Of a stretch of DNA of 64,000 bases, positions 11,556 to 22,799 are shown one piece after another; positions within the stretch are counted from its first letter, which is position 1; each line of letters opens with the position of its first letter. The notes beneath the pieces are model-generated. The model ran no database searches and was not told the DNA's origin. It saw only the letters and a program-made list of their open reading frames with translations. The stretch covers positions 7,555,500 through 7,619,499 of the forward strand of contig CM055835.1 of NCBI GenBank assembly GCA_029582265.1, read 5' to 3'. The position numbers were made by a program, and so were the translations under genes. Origin of the DNA: Zoroaster sp. YZ-2022. Taxonomy: Eukaryota > Echinodermata > Asteroidea > Forcipulatida > Zoroasteridae.

Positions 11556-12179
11556 AGAGATCAATGGTTCTTATCAGAGCTACTGTCTTGCTAGGTGTTA
11601 CTGCAAACCCAACACTTAGAAATACTCTACCAGTGCAAAGCCTCAAATCTTTTATTTAATGAAGCTGTGTTTAAATGCATCGTCCAAATGGTGGCTTACA
11701 TTGATGCTATGAACTGGATGTTAAGATTTGTTTCTAGCAATATAGACTTATAGATGTGTACATGTATATCAAATTTTGTGCTCATTGATGAGTTACATTC
11801 CTGATTTATTGTTTGGCTTTCATCTTGTATTTGCCAGTGGTTAACACCACATACCTATCAAATAACCTATATAGGAAGAGCAGCTATTCAATTGTGCTAA
11901 TATAACCATTGGCAAATGATCACTATGCTCTATTTAAGACTATGAATGCTCTATGCACACTGTTACAGAGAATCTGATAATTTGCCATTTGTATCTGTGA
12001 TTACACCCGAACACTTAATATAGGAGACTTTGAGATGCTACCAGTAGGTGGCAGCAGACGCAATCATTTCCCATTGTCATGTTGTCCAGAATTGCATATC
12101 GATGGTAAAATTTGGTGCAATCTGAGGCTTTAATTTTTTCCTTATTGGGAATGAGCCTATTTATACATAAATAACTTAA

Positions 12180-12869
12180 AGGGGGACTGACATAGATTTA
12201 AATCAAACAGTTAAATATGTGATCGTTTTATTCTTTTATATCAGTAAAAGATCAATACAATTTTTGTTTTGTGTTTTTATTGTTTTTGAGAGTGTTATTT
12301 TCCATTGTAAAAATGCCCCCCACTTTTACGCCCTGCACGGAGGAGCTGTTCGTGACGTCATGTCGGGAAGAGAAATTCGGCTCAAAACTCGGCTCAAAAT
12401 GATCGCTGCACAAAACTATGTGAGCCGATGGACCTGACCACTTTACTCTTGTCAGTCGAACTTTGCTCATCCAAATACGGTGATTTTTGGGTCACCTGGG
12501 AACAGATGAAGGCTAACACTGTCTTTGGTGGTGTTGCTGCATCCTGCAGAAACACATCTTCCCGGCATTTTATTAGTTCCGGAAACAAAAATCAAGGAAG
12601 AAATGAAATCGACGCTACGTGTGTGAAACGTTTGTATGTATATGTACATCATGTACACATCGGATCTTCCCGACCTTACGTCACATATCTTATACAAATG
12701 AAGCTTCCACCATGGGGCGGGGTTGCCTCCCCCAAACACTTCAAACATTGTTTTAAAATACTTGTACTCATAAATCAATGATTAAATAGACACAGGTGGG
12801 TCTCAAAAACAATATTTTATTACAAAACGCCTTAAGTACACACACACAATAAAGGATGTCAGTCCCCCT
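12180..12869. mobile_element. Kolobok-like non-autonomous transposon, TTAA target site
   Basis: TTAA at 12176-12179 and 12870-12873, with perfect 14-base ends AGGGGGACTGACAT / ATGTCAGTCCCCCT. The interior encodes a broken THAP domain on the minus strand. A TTAA duplication together with a THAP domain is characteristic of Kolobok transposases, whereas P elements make 8-base duplications and piggyBac lacks THAP. The catalytic part is absent. Confidence 0.75.
12300..12568 (-). pseudogene. Frameshifted THAP zinc-finger domain
   Basis: The first frame reads MPGRCVSAGCSNTTKDSVSL and then HLFPGDPK, giving the C-x4-C pair and HxFP of THAP. After a one-base slip near 12470 a second frame reads KVRLTRVKWSG and then LCSDHFEPSFEPN, giving the C-x2-H pair. 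A Cys normally seen before FEP is missing. The domain would bind the transposon ends if intact; this copy cannot encode it in one frame. Confidence 0.75.
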
Positions 12870-13319
12870 TTAAGAAATGAAGAAGAGATCCTTCCTTTGC
12901 CATTTCATTTTGTCGATCTTTAACCATTGGGAACGCAGTTGCTTTATCCATAGCACACGGGCCGGCTAGCATTACACAAATCACAAGAAATCAGTTAAAT
13001 TATAAACCGAACAATTTGTATAATTACTTTTTGGATACTACATAAATGGAAGAATTCTCAGCTGAGTTCTGGATGGCAGTTGTTCTGTTTTGTTCGTCAT
13101 GTACAGGATTTGCCATCAAAAACAAGCAAAAAATTAGTAGCTGTGACCCCGCCTGCCAGGTGTGATGACCCTATTTTAGCCTATTTATGCTTATTTTTCT
13201 TCTTTGGTCTATTTTCAAAATAAACTTCAAAATGAAATAAAACCTGAGACCTTATTATAAACATAGCCTTGAGTCTTGAATGATATTCAGGGAAGTGGTG
13301 ATATTTACTTGTTGGATTT

Positions 13320-13790
13320 TGTACAGTAGCTAAGCCTCTTTGAGAAGACTTCAGTCCTGTAGAGTCTCTCATCCCTCAAAAAGTACTTTACAAATCCTGT
13401 ACGGAATTCCTTCATTTGTTAATTCTTTATGTTCTGTTTATAATTTAAATTCTGATTTCTTAATAATTTTCTCCATAATTTTGCTATAACCCTAACCATG
13501 CTCAATGCAACAAGATGCAACAAATTTAAGAAGTAGCTCAGCCCGTTTGAGGAGACATCTGTCCTCTAGAGTGTTCCATCTAAGTCTGTCCTTGGTACTC
13601 AGATACCTGACCAAAACTGTCATTACCCTCAAAAAGTACATTGTAAATCCTGTACGGAATTCCTCCATTTCTGTGGTTTCTGATAAAAAAATATTGATTC
13701 TTTTCTTAATTTTATACAAATGTTCTGTTTATAATTTAACTGATGTCTTAATAATTTTCTCCATAAATTTTGCTATAATACGTAATAAAA
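13320..13790. repeat. Tandem duplication, two ~230-base units
   Basis: The unit at 13320-13500 recurs at 13530-13790. Landmarks are aatcctgtacggaattcct and ttaataattttctccataa. A + strand 105-residue frame across it has no recognisable content. Confidence 0.65.
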
Positions 13791-14040
13791 ACTTATTGCT
13801 GATGACCTTGCTCCTCCATTGACTTGTGTACTAACATGTGCATTTGTTTACAACTGTGCATTTGTTTCCAAATAATTCCAATAATTCATTGTGTGCACAA
13901 TTTTGAATTGGCTTATATAATAAGCTGATACTTTCACGTGTTAGTTTTTCAATCTTGAAACAAGCATTCAAAATGATACAAATATTACTATAAACACTCT
14001 GTGCCCTGCCATAATTTGTACATTATTTTCATTCATCAGG

Positions 14041-14400
14041 AACTACTACCAGCCACCCTATCCATCCACCTAGCCTACATTTACCCGCTACCAAGCAAAG
14101 ATGTTTGCCAGTCTATGCCCATCAGTCTATGCCCCCAGTCTATGCCCCAGCCAGCCAGCTCCAGTCAAGCAGCCAATCTGCCAGTCAACCTGCAAGTCAA
14201 TCGGGCTGTTAATCACTTTAGCTAGCTAGCTAGCTAGCCTATAGATGCTCCCAGCCAGCCAGCCAGCCAGCCAGCAAGTCAGGCTGCCAAATAGTCAACT
14301 AGCTCCCAGCCAGCCAACCAACCATCGATCAACCAGTTAATGCAGCCAGTCAACCAGCCAACTTTCCAGCCAGCCAGAAATTCAAACTGATGGCACAGCC
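14041..14400. repeat. CAGC/CCAG-rich minisatellite
   Basis: Degenerate runs of ccag, agcc and gcta units, including (agct)4 near 14221 and (ccag)n near 14250. The open frame through it is composed of repeat units. Confidence 0.8.
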
Positions 14401-14611
14401 AGAAGCTTCTCCTGAAAGAACCTGATAAAGCAAGAATCATGTGAGCCTACTAGAACCAAAACATGTAAGTTCTACGCATTATTTTCAAAAATCTCTCTGT
14501 TCAAGCTGTATTCCTTTCAAATACCTTCGCACACGTTGCGATCTGCAAGGATTTCCACACCTGGAATCGGGTTGCCATATTTTGGTTCTTCCAATCGAGT
14601 TGAAATATGCC

Positions 14612-14840
14612 AGGCAGGTGATTTCTCAGGATTTTTTTCCTGATTTCAGGATTTTTTACAAATCTCCCTTTGCTTCAAAATATTCATGAAAGAAGAGAAG
14701 TAGCCACCAACGAAAGATAGAAGTAGCCTATATTGTGTCCAAACCTCTAGTTTCTTGTTTGTGGGGATGTGGAGAGTCTGTAAATCCTCCAAAATTAAAC
14801 ATCCATGAGGTTCAGGGGGCTTTTTCCTCTAGACCACTTT
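14612..14840. mobile_element. Second copy of the CAGGGCTGTGAT-type MITE, degraded ends
   Basis: Internal sequence matches 7560-7740 closely (landmarks gaagtagcc, ctctagtttcttgtttgtgg, ggttcagggggctt), but the terminal inverted repeats are eroded. Confidence 0.65.
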
Positions 14841-15309
14841 TATTCAGGGATTCCCTCTATTTTGTACTGCGAGGCCCGTCCCCCTGCTATTGCAGCAGTT
14901 ATGCAATACATTGTAAATGTTTAACATTTACCAAGTGTTCGCCCTCCCGCTTATTTTGCCAATTGTAAGCTGTGGCACACTCTGCCTTCGAAGGCCTGCC
15001 CTCCATTTTCTTTTGTACATGTAAACTCTACCAAATGCGGGATACTGTCCCTTTTACCACTGAGGCCAGCCCTCCAACTTAACCACAACCACAACCTGTG
15101 ACTATGACCGTTTATACTTCCACCCTTGTAGACTGACACACATACCACAATAATAAACTCTGCAAAAACATTCAAGTAAGATTTTCTGATATATCTGACA
15201 TCACCGGCGCTCATAAAACCATTACTTGCCTGTGAGGCCCCATTTATTCAATTTGCACATATAATGTTAATTTTAATTAATGCAATTCTAAACATTGAAA
15301 TTAAATGCT

Positions 15310-15623
15310 ATAAGGGGTATTCACCTACGCTATTATGGCCGCTGTTATCGGTCTCAGATGGTCCCTCTGAAGCATTGGCCCCTTCGCCTGATGGTCCGGC
15401 ACCGTCGGCCGAACCCACCTGCTGGCCGGCCTGTGTCTTGAGCTTTTTGAGCTTCTGCCAGTGATTTTTTTTCATTTAGTGGGCCGGCCTCTACCCACTG
15501 GACCATCTTTTCAAGGTTGCTTTGTTGCCTTCCATTTGGTGCCAATGCCAAGATGTGATCTTTCCAGCATTCCTCCAAGTCTTGCAGCTGCTCTACATCC
15601 TCCCATTTTATGTGGTTGTACAC
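15310..15623 (-). pseudogene. Possible degenerate protein-coding fragment, unidentified
   Basis: The minus strand encodes MYNHIKWEDVEQLQDLEECW, then a segment with NLEKMVQWVEAG. After an A8 tract a second frame reads QKLKKLKTQAGQQVGSADGA and continues Ser/Gly/Glu-rich to a stop near 15310. The composition looks coding rather than random, with a likely frameshift at the A tract. Its start lies in an inverted repeat (15608-15655 versus 15812-15858), suggesting a transposon origin. No family was recognised. Confidence 0.35.
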
Positions 15624-15858
15624 AAACTAGATTTATATGGAGAAACTGACCTGAAATATTATAAACGGTTCGCGAGCTAAGAAAAATTGGCTGATGCCGA
15701 ACTCAAACCCGCGACCTCTCGATTACCGTACGAGCGCTCTACCAACTGAGCTAACCAGCCCCTATGTTGGTGGGCGGTCCACTTATGCCAATTATATATA
15801 TATATCTATAGGTCAGTTTCTCTATATAAATCTACTTTGTGTACAACCACATAAAAGG
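15608..15858. repeat. Inverted repeat around a tRNA-like SINE head
   Basis: tggttgtacacaaactagat (left) and its near-inverse (right) bracket the minus-strand tRNA-like block at 15685-15760. Confidence 0.65.
15685..15760 (-). mobile_element. tRNA-like SINE head, minus-strand copy
   Basis: Reverse complement of the block at 16020-16092, with the same TAGCTCAGTTGGTAGAGCGC box A and GGGTTTGAG-type box B. The pair lies head to head about 260 bases apart. Confidence 0.7.
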
Positions 15859-16019
15859 CTTGTGTCCCGTTTGTGTGATCCCCGCTACTGCCGTTACCCG
15901 GGTTGTTTGCATCTGACCGGGGCTTGATCCCTGGCTACTCGGCAGATATGGTTTGGCCTCTGACCTGGCCCCATAGAGCAATAGATAATTGGCATAAGTG
16001 GACCGCCCACCAACATAGG

Positions 16020-16092
16020 GGCTGGTTAGCTCAGTTGGTAGAGCGCTCGTCTGGTATTCGAGAGGTCGCGGGTTCGAGTCCGGCATCAGCCA
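16020..16092 (+). mobile_element. tRNA-Thr-like block (SINE head or tRNA pseudogene)
   Basis: GGCTGGT at the 5' end pairs with ATCAGCC at the 3' end as a 7-base acceptor stem (one G-U). Box A is TAGCTCAGTTGG, box B is GGGTTCGAGTCC, and the loop CTGGTAT would give a GGT (Thr) anticodon. One mismatch in each of the anticodon and T stems, plus a flanking inverted partner copy, favour a SINE or pseudogene over a working tRNA. Confidence 0.6.
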
Positions 16093-16114
16093 ATTTATCT
16101 TTGCTCGCGAACCG

Positions 16115-16246
<132 letters not shown>

Positions 16247-16300
16247 AACGGTTCGCGAGCAAAGAAAAATTGAGTTTTCCAAAATAGTTTAATGTTAAAA

Positions 16301-16465
16301 TTGGGGATCAGGTTAGTGTAGTGGTACATGTACTTGCCTTTCACCTCTGTGGACCTGGGTTTGAATCCCACTGTGACCCAAGCCGACATGTGGATTGGGC
16401 TTCAGTCCCTACATTCCTGAATACATGGGCTTTCCTTAGATTATTTGGCTGGGGTTTTCCTCCCA
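16301..16465 (+). mobile_element. tRNA-Glu-derived SINE
   Basis: Box A GGTTAGTGTAGTGGT, a loop ccTTTCacc suggesting a TTC (Glu) anticodon, and box B GGGTTTGAATCCC are followed by a SINE body ending tttcctcccacaagag. Confidence 0.7.
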
Positions 16466-16485
16466 CAAGAGTGCATAATTGAAAT

Positions 16486-16659
16486 GAAGAGCACTTTAGT
16501 AACTGAAGATATCTGATCCTTAAAGGATATGTCAAAGTCAAATATGATACCTAAATTACAGACTTTGGTTGAAGCAGATATACTAGATGTGCCGATTCGA
16601 AGATGTGGAATGTTCACTTTTTTATGGTGTGGTTGGGACCCCAAAATAATAAATTCTGT
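16486..16659 (-). pseudogene. LINE reverse-transcriptase remnant (CR1/L2-like)
   Basis: The minus-strand peptide contains TEFIILGSQPHHKKVNIP, then NLGIIFDFDISFKDQISSV. It corresponds to the segment just after the catalytic core and aligns with the LINE at 62430 (NLGVIFDSTMTLKPHIS). Confidence 0.75.
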
Positions 16660-18200
16660 AATATAATGTAATGTATTCATAAATGCCAAAGACGATCCGA
16701 TTGAACAAAACGTAATCTTGTGGGGGTGTATTAATGGATGGTGAAGACATGGCTTATCAAAATCAGAGCAGCACATTATGTGCCAGCTGTTCGTCAGCTG
16801 TTCTATTTAGCCGACATCCCACATGGATGTGAACAATCAAAGTAACAAAGATTGTTTTGTATCATGCTGACTCATGTTCGTTAAAAGTGTTTCGTGTGTC
16901 CCCAAAACATGACTTTGCCCATTTCTATTTGCCTTTATTCAACAAAAATTTCAATATTTTTACATTTAGAAAACAAAATCGATATGGGCATTTATGAAAG
17001 GGAATAAAAGTTTGACGCTCGGTCTGTACCACAGGTTAATAACCTGTTTTGTGCGTGGTCAAGGGCAATAAGGACCTTGCCTTCAGCTCGGTCCTTATCA
17101 CTTGTGACCACTCCCAATACCGGTCATTAACCTTCGGTAAAGACTCCGTGGCAAATTTTCATTTCCTTAATATTGTTTAGTCAGACCACTGTTAATGTTA
17201 AACTCTGACAGTGGATATCAAACACATAGGATGGAAGATGAATGATATATTTGTAGTTCATGTTTTGTATTCTTAAAACCTTCACTTTTCTTTTTACAGG
17301 TTGAACGTCTATGGTTTAGCCCCCTGATATGAACCAGTCTCTCCTAATGAAGCCAGACTAGGGACTACTGCATGCTCTGTGCCGTCCTGTTCAGAACGCA
17401 ACATGACTAGGAAAGAGTCGGTCAGTCAGCAGATGATGAAACACAATGTGTATTGATTCATGAACCGACCAGAGATAAAATGAGTAAGTCCTTTAAAACT
17501 TCTGAACTGGTGGTTACAACTTGACATTTCAATCAGTATGCTTGGATCGTCCTCATGAGGCCTGTGTACACTAATTATAATATTCACAAAATAAAAATGT
17601 TCTCATTGCCCCCAGAAACAATCTTGGTGATGGTGTTAAACATCCCTAGAAATCATTTTGCCTAATGTGCTTTCATTTTAGATATATCAACTAAAATTGC
17701 AAATAAAGTTTTAACACTTTTGTGAAATTGAAATTTATGAAGCATTATTCAGTGGAATACATATACTGCTTTGGGAAAGATCACAAGGACCCTTTAGATT
17801 CATTAGAATGTTCAAAAACAAAACCCAGATTGTTTGTACCGTAGCTGGAATTTTCCAGGTATTACCAAGTGCATTGTGGCACGGTGAACGCAATATGTCT
17901 AAACTGTAAAAATTTGAAATTTGGTAAACTTTTATTTTTAATAAAGCTCTAACATTACATCTCAAATCTTGTTCATCTGAAAATGAAAACATTTCTTGAT
18001 GTTATGTGGAGAAGTACAAAATGTACAAACTCTGCATACAAATACACACACATTTGCCCGGCAGGAAATTACCCTGGTACTCACAAAGGTCAGGTAAAGT
18101 GTAAACAAGTCACATAGTCTGTATAAAAGTGTTTTAAATTATGTGGTGTTTGAATTTGATTAAATTTTTTCGGCAGGAAAGCAAAACTTTTTATTTATTG
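16660..18200. other. Mostly unassigned, apart from the exon-like segment at 17300
   Basis: Around 17000-17130 there is a GC-richer block with short inverted segments (aaggaccttgcc, cggtccttatca). Around 17510-17560 there is a motif like atttcaatcagtatgcttgg followed by atcgtcctcatgagg, which recurs at 25585-25620. Confidence 0.4.
17300..17483 (+). other. Exon-like segment, probably noncoding
   Basis: Strong acceptor (cttttctttttacag) and donor (atga|gtaagt) bracket 184 bases. The longest frame from an ATG is about ten codons. It could be a noncoding or 5' UTR exon leading to 18209. Confidence 0.3.
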
Positions 18201-18208
18201 TTTTACAG

Positions 18209-18343
18209 ATGAGCTTGTTTAAAATCACAGAGTGTGGCACAGGAAATCGTCTGTCTTTGATTGCCATAGCAACTGCCATCACCTTGGAGATGTCACTGCC
18301 TCAAACGATGTCGACTGTCTTATATCAAGTGGAGTTATCATAA
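18209..18343 (+). CDS. Possible 44-residue small ORF after a splice acceptor
   Basis: The ATG directly follows an acceptor-like tattgttttacag. The frame encodes MSLFKITECGTGNRLSLIAI and ends in YQVELS. The middle is hydrophobic (LSLIAIATAI). It lies 0.7 kb after another exon-like segment. No homology recognised; a chance frame is the main alternative. Confidence 0.25.
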   Translation: MSLFKITECGTGNRLSLIAIATAITLEMSLPQTMSTVLYQVELS

Positions 18344-18349
18344 AGTAAA

Positions 18350-19280
18350 CAAATAAAATCTGCTATTTCTTATTTTCTGAAACTTTTATAAGATTTTATA
18401 TTTTGTTCCAGATTGTAATTCACCAAACGTTGGATGAGCTTTTTTATTGAGAAATTTTCAACCTCGATTCTATAGAAAACTCAAAGCATTAAACCAATTC
18501 AAAGAAATTTTTATAAATAATAACAAAATTAACCAAAAGTTGAGTCCTGTTTTTACTAAGAGAACAGGAACATTTATCACAGTCATTTCAATTCACATTT
18601 AATGCCAATCCAATAACATCTGATGATTTGAATCAAAAGTCAGTCTGACGTATCCAACTAAACACAGTCAAGCTCAAACTGATCTCTTCCATTTGGTGTC
18701 TTACTTGGCAATTTTTTGTTTTACAATATTTTTATTGTGTTTACAATTTAATAAGATTTCTTATTTTGTTTATGAGACATTTATGCTGCAGAAATACTCA
18801 GTATTAAATAACCACTAATTGTGAGTTTTTCCAACTAAGACTTAGAAATATTAAGATCTAAATGCCATAGATCTTAAAACCAAAATACCGTTGAGAAAAA
18901 TTTGATTTAATATCTACATGAATTTCAGGCCAACTTGAAATGCCTCTTGGTAAAATTCAAAACCAAATTCTTTTTATACCATTGCAGATGTTTTACCAAA
19001 TATACTTTTTACCAAAATGTTGAAACAAAACTGCTAAAAACCCTTTTTAGTAGTTCATAAACATTGAGTATTTCTGACAATACATGTAATTTTGAACTTC
19101 AAAGGGATGGATCCGTGTTTTAAAATCATTATAAAAGTTCAAAATGTTTTTATTTCTGATACAAATGCGTAATGTTTTTGGCCAGCAAATGAAAAAGATT
19201 TTCCTACAAATTGTGGCACATCATCTCTTTCATAGTTTACACAAAATGCCCCTTTTTCACATGTATATTCCTAATTTATG
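18350..19280. other. No gene recognised
   Basis: AT-rich, no convincing ORF or repeat. The same holds for 19860-20630 and 21050-22010. Confidence 0.5.
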
Positions 19281-19281
19281 T

Positions 19282-19850
19282 TATGTCCCCACCCTTTCCC
19301 TGGGGTGGGATGTTTCAAACACCATCACAAAGAAAGTAACCTACAACCAATATCTCTATCAAAAGGATCTTTCAAACAAGTATCTTGTAAACAATATTGA
19401 TCTACAAAGAGTGACGTTATGGCCATACCAATTCCTCCAGTGTGGGAGAACTCCCAAACACTGTTACTTAAGATTGAAAGTACATGGGCAGTATCCTATA
19501 GATGTCTGAAATAACCCTCCCCCTTTCCCCTGGAATAGGGATTATTCAAATCATTTTACTTTGAAACAACATTGATCAACATTTTCAAATAATTACATTA
19601 TGACCGTACCATGTCCCCCAGTGTAGGGGAACTCTCATACACTGTTACCAGAGAGTGAATGATCATGGTCAGTATCCTATATATGACATTACCCTGCCCT
19701 CTCCCCCTGAGCTGGGGATATCACAAACCCCTTTACCTTGAAGCAAATAGAATTAAAGTTAATGACCTCTGTATATTTTGGTTTGACCTAAGCCTCACCC
19801 CTTTCTCCTGGGGTAGAGGTTGTTTCGAACCATATTTATTTGAACAGCAT
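19282..19850. repeat. Degenerate tandem repeat, four units of ~100-230 bases
   Basis: Each unit begins with a pyrimidine-rich ccct..ccctttcccctgg block, followed by gggat.tttcaaa (starts near 19282, 19512, 19690 and 19794). The 121-residue + strand frame from 19144 overlaps it. Confidence 0.6.
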
Positions 19851-20639
19851 AGGTCTTGTAACTGCTCTGAGCATACATGTATATCTTACAAGAATAGACT
19901 AGTGGATAGATATTGCTGTGCCATCAAAAGTTTAAAAATGAAATCCAAAAATGTTGTTTTCTTTGCATTTAGTTAACTAAGTGGATCCATCCATTTGTTG
20001 TAATAAGATGTGGTTCAGGATTTCAAATTTCTGTCCTCCCATTACAGATTTTTCCACTCTCATTCTGATTCTCATTTTTGGCAATGTCAAGTGATTTTTC
20101 CCAAAAAATATTATTCAAAACTGCACTTTTTTGAAGAAGTTTGATTTTTTCAGGTAAAATGTTGTGGTTGTTACTAACTACTAAGATTCTGTAACTTATT
20201 TCTTGTATTTTCAAATAATTTAAATTCCAAAATTATCACCAAATCCTTGGTGTATCTATCGTAGATACGATACATCATTTTGAAGAATCTTCTTTTTATT
20301 TTACCTTCCATTTTTTCCCTTCACCTATTTTTCCTCTCATAAATTTGTCACTTTTTTTAGTAGCTCCCAAGTTCAAAATGGATCATATTTGGGCAGATGC
20401 CTATTTCCTTCATATTTCATCTTTCCTTTTTTTGTTCTGTATTGAAGAGATTAATCCTGAACCAAATCTTAAATGCATGCTTACATTATTGTGCTTTTAA
20501 TTGTTTTAATTTAATTTAGAAATTGATATGTGAGTTGCTTTCACAAAATGAGTTTGTAGCCTTTGAGCATATGATCCGAGCTTTGCAATGTACATTTCAC
20601 AAGACTGTAGGACCTTTTATTAATAGTTAAATGAGGATA

Positions 20640-21040
20640 CATTTCAGATCTCTAGTCAACTCAAGCGAGCATACTTTTACTAGTTTGAGTCTTGAGTTTC
20701 CAATCTCAGCCACCGCTGATTGTCACAAATAGTTGTGTCTGAGTCTTGGTTCAGAACTTTTATTTCAATTTTTATTCAATTTAAACACAGGGTACATTTG
20801 CTAGAATAACAGTTCTTTTTTTGGTACAAAATTTTATTGAATTAACATTTTTGAAAGGAGTTTGTTCAAGTCCTAGATCTATAGGTCAGCTCCAGCCAGC
20901 ACACTTTTAGTCTTGAGTGTTCGATCTCAAGCACCGCTGAATATAAAGTCACAAATAGTTGTGTCTGAGTCTCAGTCCACAACTTACGCTTTGATGGTCA
21001 AACAAATTGTACAGGTTTAAACACAGGATACACTGGAAAC
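20640..21040. repeat. Tandem duplication of a ~170-base unit
   Basis: 20640-20810 and 20870-21040 share gtcacaaatagttgtgtctg, caccgctga and tttaaacacagg in the same order. Confidence 0.65.
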
Positions 21041-22084
21041 AAGTAAAATGCTGTTCATGTAGGTAAAACATTTGAAAGATTTGTTTGAATTAAAAAGTTT
21101 AGAAAGGAGTTTGTTAAATCAATTTTGTCATTGGACAATGGAAAAATTGAATTGAATTTATGAAGCTCTTGAAAAAAGGGAAGTTGAGTAAAAGTCACAA
21201 AGGTCAAGTCCAAGATTTTACCATGGAAAAAATTCATTCAAATTGGACATTTTTTCAAGAGCTGTGATTTTTTTCAGTAACTTTCAAAATTTCAAAAGAA
21301 AATAATTCAATCAATCAAGTATTAAGCAGAATTTGTTACAAGTAAAACAGTCAACTAGAGTCCCAGAAAATGTTTCTCAGTTCTGCTTAGTAAAGTATTT
21401 GACAAAAAAGAATTCCTGTTGAATAATACAGAATCTGAAAGAAAACTACCATTTAACTAATCGGTATAGTCTTTTTGAATTTATTTCCTAGAAAAAAATC
21501 TACAGAGCAAGGAATTAATTTTTTTCCTTCATGATTAATCGGATGGAAACTGTGCAGGAAGTTCATTCCTCATTTAGACTCATTTTGTAGAAGCAACTTG
21601 CATTTGTTTTGCCAAATAATTAAATGACAGATACAACATTGATAATGTTTGGAAAAACTGCTTTTATGGGTATGCTTTATACTTTATTTGAATCAAGATA
21701 TATATTAAGGAGCCAGTCAGTGAAAGTTTCAGCTCAATGCGGATTCTAAGTCTTGAGAAAATTGTGAAAAAGTAATCAGAATTTTTATAGAAACATTTGG
21801 AGCAAAAGATTTTGCATCAAATTTTGTTTGTATATTTTCCAAAATTGTTTGTGTTTTCTCTGAAATGAAAGCTCTTCAAAGAACCTTAACCAACTTCAAT
21901 TCCATTTAGCTTTCAATGAATAATTTCTGATCAAGTTGTCCATTATCAATGTTGTATCTTCCTCTGATTAAATGGTTCTTTACTTTGCAGAAACTTTATT
22001 ATTTTTTATATTTATTATATTTTTCCAAATGATGTATGTAACACTGCACTGTAGAAGCAGCAGAGTTGTGCAAACGTGTGTGCT

Positions 22085-22720
22085 GGTCGGTGTGGCCCTC
22101 TACTGTCTGGAACGTGTGGTGACCTACTGACCCAGGTGCTATGGTTGGTATGTCTCTTGTTCAGTAAAATCTGGTTGATGTACCACTGGTACTCTACCCC
22201 ATCGGTGTCCTTCCTTATATGATTGACAAGCTCATTTTCAAATTTCTTACTCCAAAAACTTAGTACTCCAAAATCTAAGAAAGGATTCGGTTGCCTGCTT
22301 AAGTCTTTGGGGGCCTGTATTATGTGGTGTCATGGACTGAGGACCATTGCACTTTTTTCACTTTTTTGATGATCATTTTGTTATCCTAAGTTGGTACCCG
22401 TCACTCTTTGTTCCTGTGTAAACAGGTCTACTTTTCGAGCAGGTCCTGGTGACCAACTTTTTATACTGGATGTCTGCTTCTGATCTGAGGGGGCTCTGGA
22501 CCTGATGGATGATGGAGACTTCTACCCAGTTGTTGGTGTGAGGGTTGGAGAAATGACATTCTGACATGGCTATTGCACTTCACTCAGGTACTCAGGTTTT
22601 TACATTGGTTTCAGTTGTAGTAGGAAGTTTTTATCACAGGAGATATCAAAGATGACATTGGGGTTATGTAGGAAGGGAAGAGGGTCCTTTATGTTGTAAT
22701 TATTGCCTAACAAGCTGTTG
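22085..22720 (-). repeat. Three-copy conserved block, middle copy
   Basis: Same orientation as 36899-38290 and inverted relative to 23880-25530. Shared landmarks are ggccctctactgtctggaac, atgattgacaag and a tgacattgggtttatg-like segment. On the minus strand open frames encode HNPNVIFDISC, then MSECHFSNPHTNNWVEV (frame 22373-22567), then ELVNHIRKDTDGVEYQWYI (frame 22015-22233). Either a degraded gene family or an unclassified mobile element. Confidence 0.55.
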
Positions 22721-22799
22721 ATGTGCAAAGAGAAATTTATCAAATAATACATCACTGGTCTATAGAATAATTTCCTTAGTGGAATTCTGTACATGTGTA

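Noticed and set aside
16020..16092. Functional tRNA-Thr gene
   Set aside because: Stem mismatches, an adjacent inverted partner and SINE-like context favour a tRNA-derived repeat, although a pseudogene or rare functional copy cannot be excluded without a covariance scan.
19144..19509. 121-residue + strand ORF
   Set aside because: It overlaps a degenerate tandem repeat, lacks splice borders and shows no family motif.
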